A stretch of 7,081 nt of DNA, taken from assembly GCA_004558535.1 (NCBI GenBank), contig SFCP01000091.1, positions 1 through 7,081 on the forward strand. The letters run 5' to 3'. A model generated the notes under the pieces. The model was not told the origin of the DNA and did not search any database. It worked only from the letters and a program-made list of their open reading frames with translations. The stretch's first letter is position 1; every line of letters starts with the position of its first letter. This DNA is from Bacteroidales bacterium (GTDB lineage: Bacteria; Bacteroidota; Bacteroidia; Bacteroidales; Bacteroidaceae). Positions 1 through 4,802 of the stretch are shown here, in pieces. Position numbers and translations under genes: made by a program.

Positions 1-1307
1 TGGGCGGCTATATGGCCTCGCCCGCAGCACAGCCGCAGTCGGACGATGCTACGGGAAGAGCCTTGAGGGAGGGCTATGTGACAGTGATACCCGGCACCCG
101 CGGTCGCAATTCTGCCTTGCCCGCAGACGAAGCATACGCCAAAACGCATAAAGGCGTGAGGAGTGGTCAGACGGTCTATACGGGTCGTGCGCCAAAGGCT
201 ATCCTCGACCTGAAAGCCGCTATCCGCTATCTGCGCCACTTTGACAAGGAGATGCCGGGCGATGCCGAGCGCATAGTCACCGACGGAACAAGTGCAGGAG
301 GTGCTATGTCGGCGCTGATGGGGGGGGCAACGGGCAACCATCCTGCCTACACCGAACTGCTGCAGGAAATGGGGGCAGCCGATAAGCGTGATGACGTGTG
401 CGCCTCGGTCTGCTACTGCCCCATCATCGACCTCGACCATGCTGACATGGCCTACGAATGGCTGTATCAGCAGACAGATTGCCGTCGGGCCCTTGACGAA
501 ACACACAGGGGCTACACCAAGGAGCTGGCTGCATTGTTCCCTGCGTATGTGAATAGCCTGCACCTGAGAATGGCTGACGGCGCAGAGCTCAATGCCAACA
601 ATTACCTTGACTACATGAAGAGCGAATTGATCCGTTCGGCACAGATCGCCAAGAATGCAGGAGCAGACATCCCCGACAGCATCGGCTTCGTGTTCAGCAG
701 TTCGGCAGGGGGCATGTTCGCAGCACCCATAAACGGTGGCATGCGGCCTGGGACGCAAGGCGAAGGGCGCCCTGTGATGCAGGGAGGTCAGCCGCCGAGG
801 GGTCTACACCCTAACCGAGGCGGAGCGGGACGTAAGCAGCGCGGTGAATACATCATCGACCTTGATATCCAAAAATACCTGAACTATGTCGTATCTACCC
901 AGCCCCTGAAGGGCGTCCCGGCCTTTGACAGCTGGATAAAGGGCATCAATGCTGTCAGCGGAGAGAATGAGGAGTTTGGTGATGAAACCGGCAATAGCGT
1001 GAACTTCACCGATTTTACGGCGCAAAAGAATGGTACAACCGTCAGCGATAACGTCCGGCGGAACGTTTATTTGATGAACCCCATGAATTTTATAGACGAT
1101 GCTAATACGATGGTAGCTCCTCACTGGTACATCCGTCATGGTGCACTGGACCGTGATACCGCTTTCCCCATACCCATCAATTTCGCCATCAAACTCCGGA
1201 ACGCCGGCAAGGACGTGAATTTCCGCTTGGCTTGGAATCGTCCGCATAGTGGCGACTACGCCCTTGATGAACTCTTCCAATGGATGGCCGAGATTACAAA
1301 GCAGTAG
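1..1307 (+). CDS. Tannase-like (subtype B) alpha/beta-hydrolase, 5' end cut by the window
   Basis: Probable esterase of the alpha/beta-hydrolase fold, most like bacterial subtype B tannases, which split galloyl or related phenolic esters. The frame is open to the left edge (first full codon at 3, reading Gly-Gly-Tyr before the Met at 12), so that Met is very likely internal and the real start with any signal peptide lies upstream. Counting from that Met, the nucleophile motif GTSAGG puts the serine at 94. Near the C terminus HGALDRDT offers the acid (Asp380, or Asp382) and NRPHSGDY the histidine (His412). Tannase-like signatures include the segment after the serine (GGATGNHPAY) and VCYCPIIDLDHADMAYEW at about 133-150. 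Residues about 242-278, between the serine and the acid, form a Gly/Pro/Arg/Gln-rich stretch that looks like an inserted loop in the lid. The family is fairly clear; the substrate is not, and a feruloyl or other carboxylic esterase is possible. The gene converges on the tRNA gene; no partner gene is visible. Confidence 0.85.
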   Translation, partial: GGYMASPAAQPQSDDATGRALREGYVTVIPGTRGRNSALPADEAYAKTHKGVRSGQTVYTGRAPKAILDLKAAIRYLRHFDKEMPGDAERIVTDGTSAGGAMSALMGGATGNHPAYTELLQEMGAADKRDDVCASVCYCPIIDLDHADMAYEWLYQQTDCRRALDETHRGYTKELAALFPAYVNSLHLRMADGAELNANNYLDYMKSELIRSAQIAKNAGADIPDSIGFVFSSSAGGMFAAPINGGMRPGTQGEGRPVMQGGQPPRGLHPNRGGAGRKQRGEYIIDLDIQKYLNYVVSTQPLKGVPAFDSWIKGINAVSGENEEFGDETGNSVNFTDFTAQKNGTTVSDNVRRNVYLMNPMNFIDDANTMVAPHWYIRHGALDRDTAFPIPINFAIKLRNAGKDVNFRLAWNRPHSGDYALDELFQWMAEITKQ

Positions 1308-1364
1308 GATGGCAACGGGATAAAGTCAGGCACAGGGAGTGTGCGAGGGGAACCGCTGATTAAG

Positions 1365-1405
1365 AAAAAAAGGAGTACAGCCGCTTATCTGCGATTGTAC
1401 TCCTT
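1365..1405 (-). terminator. Intrinsic terminator of the tRNA-fMet gene
   Basis: A perfect 10-bp inverted repeat (1370-1379 with 1396-1405, core AGGAGTACA/TGTACTCCT) encloses a 16-nt loop that can add a short CGC/GCG inner stem. Read on the minus strand it lies 11 nt past the tRNA 3' end and runs directly into a T tract (seven T, partly in the stem, then CTT), the form of a rho-independent terminator. On the plus strand the stem is followed only by CGCTTTT, so it may also weakly stop transcripts from the converging hydrolase gene. Confidence 0.8.
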
Positions 1406-1416
1406 CGCTTTTGTAG

Positions 1417-1489
1417 TTGCGGAGGCCCGACTCGAACGGACGACCTCCAGGTTATGAGCCTGGCGAGCTACCAACTGCTCCACTCCGCG
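1417..1489 (-). tRNA. Initiator tRNA-fMet (anticodon CAU)
   Basis: A 73-nt tRNA folds completely. The acceptor stem has positions 2-7 paired and a C1/A72 mismatch. The D stem is G10-C13 with G22-C25, including A11:U24. The anticodon stem is CCAGG/CCUGG around loop CUCAUAA (anticodon at 1454-1456), and the T stem is GUCCG/CGGGC with one U:G wobble. C1/A72 mismatch and A11:U24 are the classic bacterial initiator signatures, so this is the formylmethionine initiator and not the elongator. The discriminator is A73 and CCA is not encoded (CTA follows), so CCA must be added enzymatically. One oddity: the usual three G:C pairs at 29-31:39-41 are here A:U, G:C, G:C. The gene stands alone on the minus strand with its own promoter and terminator. 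Confidence 0.97.
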
Positions 1490-1512
1490 ATGTTTTCTTT
1501 CGTTTACGGGTG

Positions 1513-1545
1513 CAAAGGTAATGACTTTTCTGCTAAACTTCCAAA
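1513..1545 (-). promoter_or_regulatory. Bacteroidota-type promoter of the tRNA-fMet gene
   Basis: On the minus strand the sequence TACCTTTG (complement of 1513-1520) matches the Bacteroidota -7 consensus TAnnTTTG perfectly. A TTTG (complement of 1542-1545) lies 21 nt upstream, where the -33 box is expected. Transcription would begin a few bases beyond 1513, leaving a leader of roughly 15-20 nt before the tRNA 5' end at 1489, a sensible distance for RNase P processing. Motifs are seen directly; promoter function is inferred. Confidence 0.72.
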
Positions 1546-1636
1546 TTTTTCTTGCATTATTTTGCATCCCGGCGCGATTTTCTGTGTTTTCAGCAGTTTT
1601 CGGCAGCGGTAGGGCGGAGCTTACCCTATATTTTCG

Positions 1637-1644
1637 TACCTTTA
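1637..1644 (+). promoter_or_regulatory. Candidate -7 promoter element for the lipoprotein-helicase operon
   Basis: TACCTTTA, in the context TTTTCGTACCTTTACGGG, matches the Bacteroidota -7 consensus TAnnTTTG at all fixed positions but the last, and its flanks look like the tRNA promoter on the other strand. No TTTG lies at the expected -33 distance. If used, it would give a structured leader of roughly 155-165 nt before the lipoprotein start. It competes with the candidate at 1773-1806. Confidence 0.3.
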
Positions 1645-1772
1645 CGGGCGGTTTGTGCGCCTGCGGAGCGGCAGCGTCCCCCCTACGGGACTACGGGGAC
1701 TGTCGTTCAAATTCCTCCCCTCGCCTTGCCACCCCTACGGAGCTATGCGCCTTGTGTGCTTTTACCACCCCT

Positions 1773-1806
1773 TTTGTTTAACCCACAAGAAAAAAGAATA
1801 AGTTTG
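1773..1806 (+). promoter_or_regulatory. Candidate promoter abutting the lipoprotein start codon
   Basis: TTTG at 1773-1776 and TAAGTTTG at 1799-1806 fit the -33 and -7 consensus boxes with a 22-bp spacer. The difficulty is position: the ATG at 1809 begins two bases after the -7 box, so the transcript would begin at or inside the start codon. It is therefore either a leaderless start or a chance match. Confidence 0.3.
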
Positions 1807-1808
1807 TC

Positions 1809-2312
1809 ATGAAGATATATCGCAACCTGCCGCGATGCCTTTCCCTCCGGTACGTATCGTCCGCCCTTGTGTCTATCGTCCTGCTGTGGAGCTGCGGCGG
1901 AGAAAAATCCGCCGATGGCGCCGACTCTCAAAATCATTCCGCCAAGCGTGCAGCAGATGAAGCGGCTGCCCTACCCTGTCTGACTGCTGCCAGGAAGGCC
2001 TTGGCCGAGAAAGATTTCGCTACGGCCTCGGCAAAGGTGACCGAGTTGCGCAAGTCGTACCCCATGGCCATCACAGCCCGCGAACAGGCGCTGCTGCTGT
2101 GGGATTCCATCCAGTGGCTGGAGGCAGAGGAGCAAGTGCGTGCATGGGATGCAAGGGTGCAGGAGGAAACGGCAGCACAGGGGGATAGCCTGCAGGCCGA
2201 ACTGGAAGATTTGCTGCGCCGTGTAGAATTTTACAAGCGCAAGTTGGTGCACGACAAGAAAGCGCAGCAAGGCGGTGCCACCAACAAGGATGATGCGGAG
2301 GTGCAGGCATGA
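1809..2312 (+). CDS. Predicted lipoprotein with TPR-like helices, function unknown
   Basis: Not a recognised named family. The N terminus is a lipoprotein signal: basic residues up to Arg14, a hydrophobic stretch at about 16-27, and the lipobox Leu-Trp-Ser-Cys with the lipidated cysteine at 29. Cleavage would leave a membrane-anchored, periplasm- or surface-facing protein of about 139 residues. Residues about 57-100 resemble one TPR-like helical hairpin (alternating Ala/Leu, KDF, then a YP turn). Residues about 100-150 are rich in Glu, Arg, Lys, Leu and Ala and predict long helix or coiled coil; the tail is charged and probably disordered. The start is chosen because it gives a proper signal peptide. 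Its stop overlaps the helicase start (ATGA), so the two are surely cotranscribed, but a periplasmic lipoprotein has no obvious role in helicase work, and shared expression may be all that links them. Confidence 0.85.
   Translation: MKIYRNLPRCLSLRYVSSALVSIVLLWSCGGEKSADGADSQNHSAKRAADEAAALPCLTAARKALAEKDFATASAKVTELRKSYPMAITAREQALLLWDSIQWLEAEEQVRAWDARVQEETAAQGDSLQAELEDLLRRVEFYKRKLVHDKKAQQGGATNKDDAEVQA
2297..2302 (+). promoter_or_regulatory. Shine-Dalgarno-like GGAGGT before the helicase start
   Basis: GGAGGT ends 6 nt before the ATG at 2309, inside the last codons of the lipoprotein gene. Bacteroidota usually make little use of such sites, so it may be codon coincidence (it spans GAG GTG). With the ATGA overlap it does, however, favour the ATG at 2309 over the in-frame ATG at 2315 and suits translational coupling. 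Confidence 0.4.
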
Positions 2313-4633
2313 GTATGGACCCCACGGCACTGAACGAGGCACAGCGCGAGGCGGTGCTCTACGATGAGGGACACCTGCTGGTCATAGCCGGCGCCGGCTC
2401 GGGCAAGACCCGCGTGCTGACGCACAAGATTGCCTACCTGCTGCAAAGTGGCATCTCTCCCTACGAAATCATGGCCCTCACCTTTACGAACAAGGCTGCA
2501 GCGGAAATGAAGAGCCGCATTGCCGGGCAGGTGGGCGCCGAACAGGTGCGCTATCTCACCATGGGCACCTTTCACTCCGTGTTCCTGCGGATCCTGGCAC
2601 GCGAAATCGAATACACCGACTACGCGCCGGGCTTCACCATCTATGACCCTACGGACACACGCAGCCTGATAAAATCGATTGTCAAGGAGATGGAGCTGAA
2701 CGAAAAGGTGTACAAGCCGCAGGTGATCGCAGCCCGCATCTCTGATGCTAAGAACAGGTTGCTGACCGCCGAAGCCTATGCTGTAGTGCCTACCCTGCCG
2801 CATAAAGACAAGGTGCACGACATCCCCCTGACGCATGCCATCTATAGCGAATACCAACGGCGCATGCTGGCAGCCAATGCCATGGATTTCGACGACCTGC
2901 TGCTGAATACCTACCTCCTGCTACAGCAGCATACCGAGGTGCGCGACAAGTACCGACGGCGGTATCGGCGCATTCTGGTGGACGAGTATCAGGACACGAA
3001 CTATGCGCAGCACCTGCTTATCCAACAGCTTTGCGGGAGGGAAACAAAGGTGTGTGTCGTGGGCGATGATGCGCAGAGCATCTATGCCTTTCGCGGTGCC
3101 GACATTGACAATATCCTTAGTTTTCAGGCAGAGTTTGCGCAAGCCAAGGTTATCAAGCTGGAACAAAACTACCGCTCCACGCAAACGATTGTCGGCGCGG
3201 CCAACAGCATTATCCGGCACAATGCCAACCAAATCCAGAAAGAGGTATATAGTAGGAACGAACCGGGCAGACGCATCCCAGTACTTCCGGCTTACAGCGA
3301 CAAGGAGGAGGGATGCAAGGTGGCGGCAAAAATACGCTTGCTGCACCAGAGGGAGAATGTCCCCTATCACGAGATGGCAGTCCTGTACCGTACGAATGCG
3401 CAAAGCCGTGCCATCGAGGAGGCCCTGCTGAACGCAGACCTGCCCTATCGTATATATGGCGGAATGTCGTTCTACCAGCGGAAGGAAATCAAGGACCTGC
3501 TGGCCTATATCCGCTTGGTGTGCAACCCCAACGATACGGAGGCCCTGCGGCGCATCCTCAATTTTCCGGCACGCGGCATCGGCAAGGTGACAGAGAACAA
3601 AATCATACAGGCTGCGGCCACCGCCGACTGCTCGGCATGGCAGGTGATGCAGGAACTATCGGCCCATGAGCTGAAACTGAGCAAAGCCACGCAGGAAAAA
3701 CTTTCTGCCTTCTGTGACCTCATCGAAACATTCCGTACAAACCTGCACGATACTGACTGCTATACACTTACAGCACGTATCATCCGCGAAAGTGGTATCA
3801 TGGCGGAGTATACCAGGGACAGGAGTGTAGAGAGCAAGAGTGCCATCGAGAACATGGAGGAAATGCTTAACGCCATCCAGGGGTTTGTTGGCGACGTCAT
3901 CGAGGAAACCGGTCAGGCACTGGTCACGTTGCCCGAATATCTCAGCCAGGTATCGCTCCTCACCGATGTAGATGACCGGCAGGACGCCGAGAGTGCCGTC
4001 ACGCTGATGACCATTCATGCTGCAAAGGGACTGGAGTTTGATGCTGTCTTTGTAACAGGGCTGGAGGAGGACCTGTTTCCCGCAGCTTCGGCACGCGTCA
4101 ACCCGCGTGAGATGGAGGAGGAGCGACGCCTGTTCTACGTGGCAGTGACCCGTGCCCGGCGCTATTGTCTCCTCTCCTACGCCCGTTCCCGCTTTCGCTA
4201 TGGCACGCTCGAGGACTGCATCCCCAGTCACTTCATCCGGGAGATTGCACCGCAGTACCTGTGTCGCGAAGAGGAGTTCCTCCGAAGCAGTCCTATCTTG
4301 CCGTCCGCATCCCGCCGTTCGCCGTTTGCATCCCCGACTTCAGGTTCCGCGTCCTCAGTTCCACGCTCTGCATCCCCGACATCACGTTCCGCATCCCCGA
4401 CGCCTGCTGCTCCCTCTGTGGCTGTGCGAGGCAGAGCGGCTGTGATGCCATCGGACGGACAGGACGGAGCCGCCGGCATCCGTGTGGGTGACATGGTGCA
4501 GCACGAACGCTTCGGCATCGGTTGCGTGCAGCGGCTGGAGGGTAGCGGCGTCAGTCTCAAGGCTTGCGTGGAGTTTCAGTATGCAGGCACCAAGACACTG
4601 CTGCTGAAATTTGCAAAGCTTAAAGTATTATAA
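2309..4633 (+). CDS. uvrD: UvrD/PcrA-type superfamily 1 DNA helicase
   Basis: ATP-driven 3'-5' DNA helicase/translocase of the UvrD/PcrA/Rep family, acting in the cytoplasm in excision and mismatch repair, in clearing proteins from DNA and in rescue of stalled replication or transcription. All core motifs are present: Q motif LNEAQREAV (8-16), Walker A AGAGSGKT (27-34, Lys33), Ia ALTFTNKAA (56-64), Ib TMGTFHS (84-90), Walker B VDEYQDTN (224-231), III VGDDAQSIYAFRGA (251-264), IV QNYRST (286-291), V TIHAAKGLEFD (568-578) and VI EERRLFYVAVTRAR (604-617). A C-terminal tudor-like domain (about 724-774, VGDMVQHERFGIGCV) is the part that in PcrA/UvrD contacts RNA polymerase. At 774 residues it is some 50 longer than E. 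coli UvrD; part of the excess is a Ser/Ala/Pro-rich linker (about 660-720) built from heptad repeats. The start overlaps the lipoprotein stop. The family is certain; UvrD versus PcrA naming is convention. Confidence 0.97.
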   Translation: MSMDPTALNEAQREAVLYDEGHLLVIAGAGSGKTRVLTHKIAYLLQSGISPYEIMALTFTNKAAAEMKSRIAGQVGAEQVRYLTMGTFHSVFLRILAREIEYTDYAPGFTIYDPTDTRSLIKSIVKEMELNEKVYKPQVIAARISDAKNRLLTAEAYAVVPTLPHKDKVHDIPLTHAIYSEYQRRMLAANAMDFDDLLLNTYLLLQQHTEVRDKYRRRYRRILVDEYQDTNYAQHLLIQQLCGRETKVCVVGDDAQSIYAFRGADIDNILSFQAEFAQAKVIKLEQNYRSTQTIVGAANSIIRHNANQIQKEVYSRNEPGRRIPVLPAYSDKEEGCKVAAKIRLLHQRENVPYHEMAVLYRTNAQSRAIEEALLNADLPYRIYGGMSFYQRKEIKDLLAYIRLVCNPNDTEALRRILNFPARGIGKVTENKIIQAAATADCSAWQVMQELSAHELKLSKATQEKLSAFCDLIETFRTNLHDTDCYTLTARIIRESGIMAEYTRDRSVESKSAIENMEEMLNAIQGFVGDVIEETGQALVTLPEYLSQVSLLTDVDDRQDAESAVTLMTIHAAKGLEFDAVFVTGLEEDLFPAASARVNPREMEEERRLFYVAVTRARRYCLLSYARSRFRYGTLEDCIPSHFIREIAPQYLCREEEFLRSSPILPSASRRSPFASPTSGSASSVPRSASPTSRSASPTPAAPSVAVRGRAAVMPSDGQDGAAGIRVGDMVQHERFGIGCVQRLEGSGVSLKACVEFQYAGTKTLLLKFAKLKVL
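4307..4411 (+). repeat. Five tandem 21-bp units coding a heptad linker in the helicase
   Basis: Units begin at 4307, 4328, 4349, 4370 and 4391, exactly 21 bp apart and in frame. They encode ASRRSPF, ASPTSGS, ASSVPRS, ASPTSRS and ASPTPAA (residues 667-701). Units 2, 4 and 5 share the core GCATCCCCGAC; units 1 and 3 have diverged. The product is a flexible Ser/Pro/Ala linker between the helicase core and the C-terminal tudor-like domain. Confidence 0.85.
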
Positions 4634-4641
4634 AAGGTGCC

Positions 4642-4676
4642 GGCAGGATATACTACCTGCCCCGTTTCTCCGTTTA
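4642..4676 (+). terminator. Weak intrinsic terminator after the helicase gene
   Basis: GGCAGG (4642-4647) pairs perfectly with CCTGCC (4656-4661) around an 8-nt loop, beginning 9 nt after the helicase stop. What follows (CCGTTTCTCCGTTTATTTA) is T-rich but interrupted, so termination may be partial. Position and stem support it; the poor T tract weakens it. Confidence 0.45.
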
Positions 4677-4709
4677 TTTACTTTCGCCCAACTCCTAATT
4701 GCATATTTG
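4677..4709 (+). promoter_or_regulatory. Weak candidate promoter for the TonB-dependent receptor
   Basis: CATATTTG (4702-4709) differs from the Bacteroidota -7 consensus TAnnTTTG only at the first base, and TTTA (4677-4680) lies 21 nt upstream in place of TTTG. Both boxes are imperfect. Use of this site would give a leader of roughly 85-90 nt before the receptor start. It is the best match I see in the 169-bp gap. Confidence 0.25.
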
Positions 4710-4762
4710 CGGCTGTGGCTCGGCAATCAAAGCAAGCTTTATTGTGCTCGCCTTGCACCGTA

Positions 4763-4794
4763 ATTCCTATTTAAAAGAAGATTCCTAATTCCTA
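4763..4794 (+). repeat. Short ATTCCTA repeats in the receptor leader
   Basis: ATTCCTA occurs at 4763-4769, 4781-4787 and 4788-4794, the last two in direct tandem, with a related ACTCCTA at 4691-4697. The cluster lies in the AT-rich sequence ending eight bases before the receptor ATG. It may be simple low-complexity leader sequence or a small slippage-prone repeat. Confidence 0.5.
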
Positions 4795-4802
4795 ATAAAA
4801 TA

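Larger units (their letters stand above)
1490..1808. other. Intergenic region with divergent promoters and a GC-rich probable leader
   Basis: This 319-bp gap separates the minus-strand tRNA gene from the plus-strand lipoprotein-helicase operon. The left third is AT-rich and carries the tRNA promoter. From about 1570 it becomes GC-rich and shows short inverted repeats: TAGGG/CCCTA at 1610-1614/1624-1628 and GTCCCC/GGGGAC at 1676-1681/1695-1700. The string CTACGG recurs at 1683, 1691 and 1735, and TTTACGGG occurs at 1503-1510 and 1641-1648. The short open frames here lack recognisable domains and a convincing start context, so I read the stretch as non-coding, probably the 5' leader of the downstream operon. 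Confidence 0.6.

Noticed and set aside
804..1280. Minus-strand open frame of 158 codons
   Set aside because: It is antisense to the catalytic C-terminal half of the hydrolase, whose motifs are clear; the antisense product has no recognisable domain.
1330..1344. Short perfect hairpin GCACA/TGTGC just after the hydrolase gene
   Set aside because: Only a 5-bp stem and no T tract follows on either strand, so it does not qualify as a terminator.
1385..1567. Minus-strand open frame of 60 codons
   Set aside because: It spans the tRNA gene and its promoter; the peptide is a translation of tRNA sequence.
1521..1812. Two overlapping plus-strand open frames of 86 codons each
   Set aside because: They lie in promoter and leader sequence, show no domain or signal peptide that fits, and one runs into the real lipoprotein start.
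2231..2857. Minus-strand open frame of 208 codons
   Set aside because: It is antisense to the lipoprotein end and the helicase N-terminal motifs; long antisense frames are expected in this GC-rich coding sequence.
3656..4231. Minus-strand open frame of 191 codons
   Set aside because: It is antisense to helicase motifs V and VI, which are intact on the plus strand.
4307..4411. Possible CRISPR-like array because of regular spacing
   Set aside because: The units are contiguous 21-bp coding repeats with no unique spacers, in frame inside the helicase gene.
4228..4560. Minus-strand frame with a repetitive acidic Asp-Ala-Glu pattern
   Set aside because: The repetition is the mirror image of the 21-bp repeat in the helicase linker, not an independent gene.
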